Origin: JAKFDK01 sp036676195
Lineage (GTDB): Bacteria; Bacillota; Sulfobacillia; Symbiobacteriales; ZC4RG38
Length of the DNA: 14,246 bases
Direction of reading: 5' to 3'
Assembly (NCBI GenBank): GCA_036676195.1
Contig: JAKFDK010000049.1
Location: forward strand, 1-14,246
The first letter of the stretch is position 1. Each line of letters opens with the position of its first letter. The notes below the pieces were generated by a model that was given only the letters and a program-made list of their open reading frames with translations, did no database searches and was not told the DNA's origin. A program made the position numbers and the translations under genes. Shown here piece by piece: positions 6,548 to 13,525 of the stretch.

Positions 6548-6755
6548 GATCCACCTGTTCCAGCGCCGGTACAGTGCCCAGCCCGGCGACTTCCCCAGGC
6601 CACGGTTTCGTGGCGCCCCCATTGCTTTCACCCCCACCGGCGGCCGCTCCGGCTCCCGGTGGGGGCAGATGTCTGCCCCTGGTGGACTACTTGCTCTACC
6701 CAGCTTTCCTGGGACAGGCCACGCACATTTCCTCAAAGTCGAACCGAATTTGATC
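6548..6755 (-). ncRNA. Structured repeat element, copy 2 (candidate RNA)
   Basis: This copy overlaps the last ~60 bp of the PAPS-reductase-like gene and fills most of the gap to the 206-aa gene. Stem A spans 6679-6662 and is identical to copy 1. Stem B pairs CCCACCGG with CCGGTGGG, replacing a G-U pair of copy 1 by G-C. Stem C (6614-6599) is GCCACG-AAAC-CGTGGC, where the A-U closing pair of copy 1 has become G-C. A further stem CGCCGG/CCGGCG replaces GCCC/GGGC of copy 1 at the matching place. Pair-preserving changes support a folded RNA. Confidence 0.55.
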
Positions 6756-7706
6756 CTTGCAGTTGAGAACCTTCCTCCCGAATCGGACGGCAAAGTCAGG
6801 CTTCCGGATCAGACTTTCCTCGACCTGCTCGACGGTCCACTGCGGGTTTCGCCGGTGCCATTCCATCGCCGTCTGGCGAATGGGCAGGTTGTAGTCACGA
6901 CGGAGGTACATGGGCCTCGTGATCCCCCGGGTTAGCCGGTCCCGGTTGGTGGCTTCCTCCATTTCCTCGACCTTGGCAAAGAGGTGGGGATGCTTGCGCA
7001 GCAGCCAGTAGTAGTGCCTGGGTGGAGCATGGGGACAACACCAGCACCCGCTTTTCAGCGGCAGGGGCAGCCCCGCCTGCTCAATCAGGCGCTGACAGGC
7101 TGGGCGGTCCAGCTTGTATTGGATCAGCGGGTAATGAAGTTCGTAGTTGGAGGCCGGAGATGGCAGGGCCCTGTCCGGTTCGTTCGCGGCAATCCCCACC
7201 ATGACGACGTCGGGGGTTTTGTTTGCAGCCTGCTGCCTGGCATCGCGCCCGCACCAGCTAACCCGCCTGGCGTTCCGGAAGCGTGCCAACGGCATTTGCT
7301 TATACTTGAAGGTGCAATCCGGCGTCTTCATCGTTGGCATGGTTGGGTGGCGAGACAGCGTCATGAACCCGGTCCACAGGTCGGGATACACCCGGCCGGT
7401 GTCAGCCACGTGGTAAGGACCGCCCGGCTCCAGGATATGGAGTTCCACTCCGTATCCGGCCAGGTACGGGATGAAGTGCTCCCGGACCCACGCGTACGTC
7501 TCCGGAAGTTCACAGCCCGTGTCCGCCATTACCAGGTAGGTTCGACGGCGGTAGTAAGGAGCAGGCAGGTCCCCTCGCACGTAGAGGATGGCCAGCGCCG
7601 ACGAGTCCTGACCTCCGCCGATATTGAGGAATTGCAGCCGGTCAGGATCAAGTCTGCTCACCGGTTGCCACCTCCAATGGCCCGACCTGTCCACCCGTGC
7701 CTGCAC
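6696..7706 (-). CDS. PAPS-reductase-like adenine nucleotide alpha hydrolase
   Basis: A 336-aa protein from GTG at 7706, with AGGAGG 8 nt upstream. It belongs to the PAPS reductase / ATP pyrophosphatase superfamily, which activates a substrate with ATP or transfers sulfur. Visible motifs: a PP-loop GGGQDSSA at residues 30-37 (usual SGGxDS, first Ser here Gly), DTGCELPETY at 62-71, CTFKYKQMPL at 131-140, GIAANEPDR at 171-179 and YPL at 192-194. A cysteine group SGCWCCPH sits at 219-226, and another C-x2-C near residues 328-331. Such stand-alone proteins occur on phages and plasmids; relatives include DndC of DNA phosphorothioation and CysH. No DndB/D/E partners are in the window, so the substrate is unknown. 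Its last codons fall in structured repeat copy 2. Confidence 0.85.
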   Translation of the reverse strand: MQARVDRSGHWRWQPVSRLDPDRLQFLNIGGGQDSSALAILYVRGDLPAPYYRRRTYLVMADTGCELPETYAWVREHFIPYLAGYGVELHILEPGGPYHVADTGRVYPDLWTGFMTLSRHPTMPTMKTPDCTFKYKQMPLARFRNARRVSWCGRDARQQAANKTPDVVMVGIAANEPDRALPSPASNYELHYPLIQYKLDRPACQRLIEQAGLPLPLKSGCWCCPHAPPRHYYWLLRKHPHLFAKVEEMEEATNRDRLTRGITRPMYLRRDYNLPIRQTAMEWHRRNPQWTVEQVEESLIRKPDFAVRFGRKVLNCKDQIRFDFEEMCVACPRKAG

Positions 7707-7948
7707 CTATCTATCCTCCTGAACCAGGCCAACCGGGAGCCCCGACGACGGCGTCCAACGGAATTCAGGCCGGCCACTCCCAACGCCGCTTTCGGCAGGA
7801 GAGATCCCCCAGAGCTGTTAACCGCCACTGATCGTGCACCCCTCTGCTGAACGGTTACCTGCCTGACCTCCTGGTGACCGCCGCGGGCAGGCCTACCCTG
7901 AACGGGTAATGGCCCGCCCAGGGCGATGGATCGTCAGTAAGCGCATCT
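7707..7948. other. Apparent non-coding leader before the PAPS-reductase-like gene
   Basis: I see no convincing gene in these 242 bp. A 22-codon minus-strand frame (near 7840-7775) lacks a well-spaced ribosome binding site. A small hairpin TACCC/GGGTA with a 5-nt loop lies near 7893-7909. The ribosome binding site of the downstream gene is at 7720-7715. The stretch may hold a promoter. Confidence 0.4.
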
Positions 7949-8278
7949 TCAGGCGATTCCAGATGGACCGTGGCCCCAGGGAACTGGGGGACGGTTCGGA
8001 AACAGAGGATAGACCACCCGTGTTCTGGTGGTCATCCGAATGATTAAAAGTACCCTCCCGGTCCTGGTGGTGCGCAGGTAGGCTACAGTGCCGGCACCAC
8101 CAGGAACCACGGACCAGGCCCGCGCCACCCTGAGCGCCACCTTGAGCACACCGACAGCCGCCCGAACCCGCCAGGGGCCAATCAGGATCTGCCCCCCGGG
8201 ACCCGGGAAATGGGGCGGATTGATTTCGCCAGCGGCTAACTTCCTGCACCTGCCACTTAGCTGCAACACCTTTGCCAA
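7949..8278 (-). CDS. Doubtful small protein (about 109 aa)
   Basis: The frame ending at 7949 can start at TTG 8278, which follows GGAGGGG by 6 nt, or at ATG 8293 with a poorer site. The product has an alternating hydrophobic/basic middle (GVLKVALRVARAWSVV, later GRVLLIIRM) and a Pro-rich end. No family is recognised, and a neighbouring minus-strand frame (8249-7893) is equally long, so coding evidence is weak. It would sit between the nuclease and PAPS-reductase-like genes. It could equally be a gene remnant or untranslated sequence. Confidence 0.3.
   Translation of the reverse strand: MAKVLQLSGRCRKLAAGEINPPHFPGPGGQILIGPWRVRAAVGVLKVALRVARAWSVVPGGAGTVAYLRTTRTGRVLLIIRMTTRTRVVYPLFPNRPPVPWGHGPSGIA
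8062..8105. repeat. 12-bp perfect inverted repeat with 20-bp spacer
   Basis: TCCTGGTGGTGC (8062-8073) and GCACCACCAGGA (8094-8105) are exact inverses. A further partial CTGGTGG lies at about 8034-8040. The arrangement suits a protein-binding site or an RNA stem-loop. If the doubtful 109-aa frame is real, it falls inside its coding sequence. Confidence 0.6.
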
Positions 8279-8333
8279 ACTTGTCCCCTCCATGCTCCGG
8301 CTGCCCCCGCAGGCCTGAATAGTGTCGAAGCTT

Positions 8334-9503
8334 CTATCCCCCGGAATCGTCCTGACCTGCTTCCTCCCCGGCCACCCGGTGCCAGAAATAAGCCTCGGCG
8401 GTTTCTGTAAAGAACTGCTCCTTCAGTTTCTCGCCCAGAGGGCTCTTGAAGAACTGTTTCAGCCAGTCCGGGTCCCACTGGACATGCTCCCAGGGGTTGA
8501 TCCCGGCTTCCGTGAGGGCTGTCCCGAACGACTGGCTGTCCCCGCATTCAGCGGATGCCCTGAAGAAGATGCCGAACTGCTCCCCTCCGGCCACCACCGG
8601 CCCGTGGGCCTCTGTGAAAGAGCGCAGGCGATCCTTGATGACGGAAAGGCTTCGCTCCAGCACCAGGATCCAGAGCCCGAGTTCCTGAGCCTCGGCCAGC
8701 CCGGATGCCTCTGGCACCACTCCGTTCAGAACCGCCTGAAGCAGGTCCTGGGGTGCATCGTCAGGCACGGCCAACTCCTGCGCCCGCAGGAACAGGCACT
8801 GCACCGAGTGCGAGCAGGTCTTGCACGTTCGCCCCGGGCAGGCGGGGAAACCGACCGATCGAGGCAGGCGACCGGCCTCACGGATACGGGCCACCAAACC
8901 TCGCGCCCAGTTCATCGCCATCTCCTGATGCTCCGGCGTGGATTCCCGCATGACAATCCCCTTGCGAGGTCCGTAGCGCAGAAACCGCAGCCGTACCATC
9001 ACCCGACGGCCGGGAAACCGCACGGCAGCCCACCGCGCATACAGGTCCAGCTGGCAGGTGTCCTCTAAGCTGAAGACCTCCCAGTTCGTCTTCCAGTCCG
9101 TGATCAGCACGGTATTGGGGTCAACCTCAACGAGATCGGCCCGCCCACGCAGGATGTACCCCTGGTCCAGTTCAACCTCCAGCCATTCCTCCACCAACCG
9201 CTCTGCATGCGCACTCAGCGGCCGGAAATAACGGCGGCAGCCCTCCACCATCTTGAGGGCTGCCGGCAGGTCCTTTTCGACATCCAACAGAGGATTCTTG
9301 TGCACCAACTCCTGCGCCAGTTTCATCCCATCCTGCCCCTGAAGCTCCGCTGCGATGGCCTCATGGACCACGTTGCCCAGCTCCGGCGCCCTGGCGGGAG
9401 CCACGGGCAGTTTCAGAACATGGCGCAGCCAGTACTGCAGCGGGCAGGATTCAAAGGCCCCCAGCTTACTAAAGCTGACTGACACCGCCTTGCCTTGAAC
9501 CAA
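8334..9503 (-). CDS. Cas4/RecB-like PD-(D/E)XK nuclease with Fe-S cysteines
   Basis: A 389-aa protein from TTG at 9503, with AAGGAGGG 5 nt upstream. It belongs to the RecB/Cas4/AddB nuclease group (PDDEXK_1). Seen: FSKLGAFESCPLQYW with Cys20, GNVVHEA with His47, GRADLVE with Asp123, DWKTN with Asp136 and Lys138, QLDLY (Gln151, Tyr155), and a cysteine cluster at 222, 227, 230 and 236. Cys20 and three of the later cysteines match the usual 4Fe-4S set. The likely role is single-strand DNA exonuclease or endonuclease in recombination or replication. About 150 extra C-terminal residues have no motif I know. It follows the 108-aa gene by 28 bp and lies two genes after a RecD2 helicase, so the two may act together on DNA ends. 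No Cas1/Cas2 or CRISPR array is present, so a CRISPR role is unsupported. Confidence 0.9.
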   Translation of the reverse strand: MVQGKAVSVSFSKLGAFESCPLQYWLRHVLKLPVAPARAPELGNVVHEAIAAELQGQDGMKLAQELVHKNPLLDVEKDLPAALKMVEGCRRYFRPLSAHAERLVEEWLEVELDQGYILRGRADLVEVDPNTVLITDWKTNWEVFSLEDTCQLDLYARWAAVRFPGRRVMVRLRFLRYGPRKGIVMRESTPEHQEMAMNWARGLVARIREAGRLPRSVGFPACPGRTCKTCSHSVQCLFLRAQELAVPDDAPQDLLQAVLNGVVPEASGLAEAQELGLWILVLERSLSVIKDRLRSFTEAHGPVVAGGEQFGIFFRASAECGDSQSFGTALTEAGINPWEHVQWDPDWLKQFFKSPLGEKLKEQFFTETAEAYFWHRVAGEEAGQDDSGG

Positions 9504-9531
9504 CAGCGCCCTCCTTCCGCAAACCAGTGGC

Positions 9532-9858
9532 CTAAGTGTGCGTGGACCAGAGGCCGCTGTGACTGTGATAGATGATCCCGCCGTTGTACCGCTTCCCGTT
9601 AGCGGAGGTGTGGACGAACTCCAGATCCGGACGCCCGTCCTTTACGGCCAGGAAGTCCGGACCAATATAGGTAACGACATCTTCATCCGTTTGCTCCAGC
9701 CTTCGGACAAGTTGGAGCAGAAGCGACACAGCGGGGGGCGGATGATCAGTGGTTTCAGGCCTGCCAAACGCCTTCAGCTCTTTTTCGATGGCAAATCTCA
9801 GGCAACTGGCCAGGTGCTTGGGGTCCAGTACAACTACCTTACCTTCCATTTCAGTCAT
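9532..9858 (-). CDS. Hypothetical protein (108 aa)
   Basis: The frame runs from ATG 9858 (purine-rich GAGGGGG immediately upstream; spacing is short, and an ATG three codons on would give better spacing) to 9532. The N-terminal half looks helical (CLRFAIEKELKAF, VSLLLQLVRRLEQ) and the C-terminal half beta-rich (YIGPDFLAVKDG). I do not recognise a family. No membrane segment or signal is present. It sits 168 bp after recD2 and 28 bp before the nuclease, all same strand, so it probably belongs to the DNA-processing operon. Confidence 0.75.
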   Translation of the reverse strand: MTEMEGKVVVLDPKHLASCLRFAIEKELKAFGRPETTDHPPPAVSLLLQLVRRLEQTDEDVVTYIGPDFLAVKDGRPDLEFVHTSANGKRYNGGIIYHSHSGLWSTHT

Positions 9859-9950
9859 GTCCCCCTCTTCCTACTCATTCCAACCCTCAACCGCTGTCCA
9901 CCCCCGTCATTACCCTGGTATGAGTTCCTTCCCGGCCCGGAGCCGGACGG

Positions 9951-9964
9951 CCCCCGGCCGGGGG
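9951..9964. repeat. 14-bp perfect G/C palindrome
   Basis: CCCCCGG/CCGGGGG is a perfect palindrome about 60 bp beyond the recD2 stop, next to the longer hairpin at 9985-10008. As RNA it can only form with a very small loop. It may simply reflect base composition. Confidence 0.4.
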
Positions 9965-9984
9965 GCGGCAATACCCTCCAGCGG

Positions 9985-10008
9985 GGCGGCGGGAAGGTCC
10001 CCGCCGCC
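9985..10008 (-). terminator. Hairpin after recD2, possible attenuator
   Basis: Minus-strand RNA beginning about 19 nt past the recD2 stop forms GGCGGCGGG / CCCGCCGCC, a perfect 9-bp all-G/C stem with a 6-nt loop. No U-run follows, so it is not a standard intrinsic terminator. It may lower expression of the downstream 108-aa and nuclease genes relative to the helicase, or protect the mRNA end. Confidence 0.45.
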
Positions 10009-10026
10009 TCCCCAGGTCCATACGTG

Positions 10027-12366
10027 TCAGGCAACCAGCGCCTGGCAGCGCTCGACACCCCGGGTGGTCACCACGGCCCGCTCCAGCGTGCCCCTTTCCG
10101 TCAGGAGCACCAGGTGCCGTGCGGCGCGGGTCATACCCGTATACACCAGTTGGCGTTCGAGCAGCATGTAGCTGTCCCAGGTCAGAACCATGACAACCGC
10201 CGGGTACTCTGAGCCCTGGCTCTTGTGGACCGTGATGGCATAGGCCAGCGTCAGTTCACTGGCATCGCCCGCCCAGTAGCCCAGTTCCCGGCCATCGTCG
10301 AAACGAACCAGGATGCCTGGCTTGTACTGGATGTTGCCGCGCCGGTCCGTCACCTCCACCGTATGATCCGTCCGGACCACCACCCCGGTCTCACCGTTCC
10401 AGACCAGCTTGTCGTAGTTATTTACCACCTGCATCACCCGGTCGCCCATCCAAAAGTCACGCTTGCCGACGGACAACTGACCGTTTTGGTGTCCTTCGGG
10501 GTTAAGCAGGAGTCGGAGCCGCTTGTTCAACTCTCCGACCCCACACGGGCCGCGTCGGACCGGGGTCAGGACCTGGATCTCACCCCGGAGGAAGCCGTGT
10601 TGATCCCGCAGCTCCGCCACCGCACGTAGAATATCCTCTTGCAGCCGGCTTCGGGCTTCCCTCAGCTTCTCTTCCCGGACTTGGTCGGGCAGGTTTCGTG
10701 CCGGACGTGGGTAAACCCGGATCTGGAGCCCGGGCTGGCTCCCCGACGGCGGAACCCGGCCGGCGTTCACGGCCCGGGCGGCCACCGGGATCGGGCTGCC
10801 CTCCCCCTGGCGGTAGATTCGCTCCAGCGTCACCACCGGTGCCAGACCCTGGTGGACCAGGGCATGGAACGGGGCCCCCGGCCCCACGGGCGGGAGCTGA
10901 TCGGCGTCACCGACCCACAGGACCGGCATGGCGTCCGGGATGGCGTCCACGGTGCTGGCCAGCAGGACGATATCGCACATGCTGGATTCGTCCACAATCA
11001 GGAAGGCACCCGCCAACGGGTCTTCCGCGTTGTGCCGGGGACCCATACCCCCATGTGGTAACGGGCCGTAGTCCAGCAGGCGATGCAGGGTGGACGCAGG
11101 ATGGCCGGCCACTTCCGACAGACGCTGGGCAGCACGGCCGGTGGGAGCCGCCAGCAATACCCGGGGCGAGGAGTCGTCCGGCCCCCTTCCGGTAGTGACG
11201 AGCCGGATAGCGGACAGAATGGCCTTCACGGTAGTCGTCTTGCCGGTGCCGGGTCCTCCGGTAAGGACGCTGATCGGCGCCGAAAGCGCCAGAATGACCG
11301 CACTGGCCTGGACCTCGTCCAGGTTGCCGATGACCTCCGAACAGCACACGATTTCGGCTGCCCGCTCCAGAGGCAGCAAACCGCTGACCTGTCGGGCTCG
11401 CCTGGCCAGCCAGGTTCGGACCTTCTTTTCAGCCTTGAACAGTTTGGGGAGATAGCAGCGCTCCGACTCCATGGTCAGGGTTTCCTCGGTCACACAAGCC
11501 TGTAAGGCCGTGGCCAGTTGCGGACCGGACCAGTCCGCCGCGCTGCCGTAGGAAGTTTTTTGGGCGATGTCGGAAAGCAGCTTTTGGGTCTGACTGATCA
11601 GGTTGGCCTGGGCCAGCCAGACGTGGCCTTCCACCTCCGCTGCCTCGCTGAGCACGAAGTGCAATGCAGCGCGCAGGCGTGCCGGTGATCCAGGCGCTAC
11701 CTCAAGATCTCGGGCCAGCGAATCCGCTCTGGCAAAACCGAATCCGGGCAGCCTGGCCAGTTGCCACGGCTCCCGGGTCAAAATCTCGGGAGCCTTCGCC
11801 CTGAATGCCTCCCAGATGGCGTCCGCCTGGTGGGGCCCAAAGCCATGTGCGTGCGCCCAAATCAGGACATCGGCCTTCTGGCGACCGCTGACGTAGTCCG
11901 CCACGGCCCTCAGGACTGCCTCGGCGCGCTCCCGCTGCAGCCCGGGCACAGACCCGAGCAGGTCCGGATCTTCGACCAGCCGCTCCAGCGAGTTGTTCCC
12001 AAGGTGGGTCAACACGAGCCGGGCCGTGGCCGGACCCACACCGCGGTGACTGGTCAGCCAGCGTAGCTGTCCCTGGATACCTTCCTCAACATGGGGGCGA
12101 ATGCTCTCTGCTGCAAACTGGCGTCCGCGCCTGGAGTCGTCTACCCACTTCCCCACGAGCACCACCCGGTCTCCCGGCTGACCCCAGGAATCTGCCGCCA
12201 GGTCTGCCGTCGCCCGGAAGCTGCCTCCGGCATCATCCGCTACTTGCCAGACCGCGAAGCCACCGCCCCCCTCGTCACCGTCAGATGAAAAGACCACCTT
12301 GCCCAGCGTCACGGTCAGCTGGTCGAGGGCGCTCTTTCCGGGCGCTCCTCTTGCGGCACCGGCCAC
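10027..12366 (-). CDS. recD2: RecD2-type superfamily 1B DNA helicase
   Basis: A 779-aa ATP-dependent 5'-3' helicase by family. The order is N-terminal region, helix-hairpin-helix segment at about 85-165 (HRGVGPATARL, then SVPGLQRERAEAVL), then motor domains: Walker A GGPGTGKTTT (Lys376), Walker B VDES (458-461), motif III GDADQLPPVG (486-495), RIYRQ of motif IV, TVHKSQGSEYP (712-722), and VYTGMTRAARHL with Arg747 as motif VI. The long N-terminus with HhH motifs distinguishes RecD2 from the RecBCD RecD subunit. GTG at 12366 has GGGGGGAG just upstream. It starts 28 bp after the primase-like gene. Without recB/recC it probably works alone in replication, repair or transfer of the element, perhaps with the Cas4-like nuclease downstream. 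Confidence 0.95.
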   Translation of the reverse strand: MAGAARGAPGKSALDQLTVTLGKVVFSSDGDEGGGGFAVWQVADDAGGSFRATADLAADSWGQPGDRVVLVGKWVDDSRRGRQFAAESIRPHVEEGIQGQLRWLTSHRGVGPATARLVLTHLGNNSLERLVEDPDLLGSVPGLQRERAEAVLRAVADYVSGRQKADVLIWAHAHGFGPHQADAIWEAFRAKAPEILTREPWQLARLPGFGFARADSLARDLEVAPGSPARLRAALHFVLSEAAEVEGHVWLAQANLISQTQKLLSDIAQKTSYGSAADWSGPQLATALQACVTEETLTMESERCYLPKLFKAEKKVRTWLARRARQVSGLLPLERAAEIVCCSEVIGNLDEVQASAVILALSAPISVLTGGPGTGKTTTVKAILSAIRLVTTGRGPDDSSPRVLLAAPTGRAAQRLSEVAGHPASTLHRLLDYGPLPHGGMGPRHNAEDPLAGAFLIVDESSMCDIVLLASTVDAIPDAMPVLWVGDADQLPPVGPGAPFHALVHQGLAPVVTLERIYRQGEGSPIPVAARAVNAGRVPPSGSQPGLQIRVYPRPARNLPDQVREEKLREARSRLQEDILRAVAELRDQHGFLRGEIQVLTPVRRGPCGVGELNKRLRLLLNPEGHQNGQLSVGKRDFWMGDRVMQVVNNYDKLVWNGETGVVVRTDHTVEVTDRRGNIQYKPGILVRFDDGRELGYWAGDASELTLAYAITVHKSQGSEYPAVVMVLTWDSYMLLERQLVYTGMTRAARHLVLLTERGTLERAVVTTRGVERCQALVA

Positions 12367-12394
12367 ACAGCTCCCCCCAGTCAGTCATCAGGCG

Positions 12395-13525
12395 CTATCC
12401 GGCGCGACGTGAATCACGGCCGCGGCCGCCGCGGCCCGGGCCATTTGGCGCTGCACCGGTCCTCCGCAGTTGATTAAGCCATTCTGCCGCAGTCACCAGC
12501 TTGGGACTGTGACCGGCCAGCAGGAGATCATCGAGACCCTTGCCCGCTTCCAGGGGCCAGACAGCCACTGTGACCTGCAGTCCGGCCCGCCGCATCGCCC
12601 GCACGAGGCGCTCGGCGGCCTGGCGTACATGCACGTTGGTCTTCATGTCAGCATCGTAGGCCAGTACCACCTCGCGGACCCCCAGCACACGCATGTCCTG
12701 GTGGGCCGCCGCCAGGATACCGCTGACGACCCCGCTGCCGCGCCAGGTGTGGATTCCCGGCACCGCCACGACCACTTCCCCAAGCAGGGCAGCCGAGACA
12801 TCACCTTTCAGGGCGCCCTCCGTGACCCAAACCCGGCGTGAGGGCCTGGCCGGTGGGGGTGGCCACGCGACGTGGTAGACCGCCCTGGCCGGAGTACCGT
12901 CCGGCGCCGGCGTCTCCCCATCCGCAAGCACCCGGCTGGAGAGCCATACATATCGGGGAGTTCCCCGGGGCCGGCGGATTTGGATGCCGAGGATGCTCCC
13001 GGTCCACGAACGGACCGGGACGAGCAGTCCCGGACTCCCCGCAACGGCCCAATTGCCTTCCCGGTTGCGGTAGAATCCCGGCACGCCTACCGGCTCACCC
13101 ACTGCCTGCAGAACAGCCCGGACTGCAGGCTCCCGGGCCATGTCGCCCTGCGGCAGGGTGCGGTAGTGTCCCAGGGCGATTTGGGTCGGGGTCATGTGCC
13201 GTTCCATGAGCAGATGCATGAGGTGTGAGTCGCACAGCGGCAATCCATTCAGCATCTCCCGGTAGGCCCTGTCCAGAACCTCGTCGGGCGCCCGGCGAAC
13301 CAACTCTTGCGAAGGGCGAGAGGCCCGACCCTGCCGGGTCAGGCCCCTGCCTTTCTCGCCCCATGTGCCGGCCGCCCCGCAGCGGAAGCAATGCCATAGC
13401 CCTTTTCCAGGGTTGGCGTACAAATGGTACTTGCGGTCCTGACACAGCGGGCAGCAGTACCGCAGTTCACCTCCGGGTGCCGGCCGTGGTACTGCCAGTG
13501 CCAGGTCAGCTTGCGACAGCCGCAA
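12395..13525 (-). CDS. Zinc-finger/Toprim primase-like protein
   Basis: A 376-aa protein from TTG at 13525, with GGAGGT 8 nt upstream inside the preceding gene. It overlaps that gene by 20 bp, suggesting coupled translation. Residues 25-49 form a CHC2-like zinc ribbon (CPLC, then WHCFRCG; Cys25, 28, 46, 49). A Toprim-like domain follows, with VTEGALKGD (Glu236), AYDADMKTN (Asp291, Asp293) and KGLDDLL near 332, which are the metal-binding acidic residues. It is shorter than DnaG (~600 aa) and the EGxLKxD motif resembles the DUF3854 type carried by plasmids, phages and integrative elements. Likely role: primer synthesis or a related nucleotidyl reaction at the element's origin. No helicase-binding or helicase domain is fused; the RecD2 gene follows directly. 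Polymerase activity itself is inferred. Confidence 0.85.
   Translation of the reverse strand: MRLSQADLALAVPRPAPGGELRYCCPLCQDRKYHLYANPGKGLWHCFRCGAAGTWGEKGRGLTRQGRASRPSQELVRRAPDEVLDRAYREMLNGLPLCDSHLMHLLMERHMTPTQIALGHYRTLPQGDMAREPAVRAVLQAVGEPVGVPGFYRNREGNWAVAGSPGLLVPVRSWTGSILGIQIRRPRGTPRYVWLSSRVLADGETPAPDGTPARAVYHVAWPPPPARPSRRVWVTEGALKGDVSAALLGEVVVAVPGIHTWRGSGVVSGILAAAHQDMRVLGVREVVLAYDADMKTNVHVRQAAERLVRAMRRAGLQVTVAVWPLEAGKGLDDLLLAGHSPKLVTAAEWLNQLRRTGAAPNGPGRGGRGRDSRRAG

Noticed and set aside
6371..6623. Small gene in repeat copy 2 equivalent to the 83-aa frame of copy 1
   Set aside because: An extra G near the start shifts the frame against copy 1, and the resulting frame runs into the 206-aa gene out of phase with it.
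6984..7850. Plus-strand frame of 288 codons
   Set aside because: It is antisense to the PAPS-reductase-like gene, whose motifs are intact, and has no recognisable content.
8334..9503. Cas4 of a CRISPR adaptation module
   Set aside because: Motifs fit the Cas4/RecB group, but there are no cas1, cas2 or repeats, and the neighbours are replication and repair genes.
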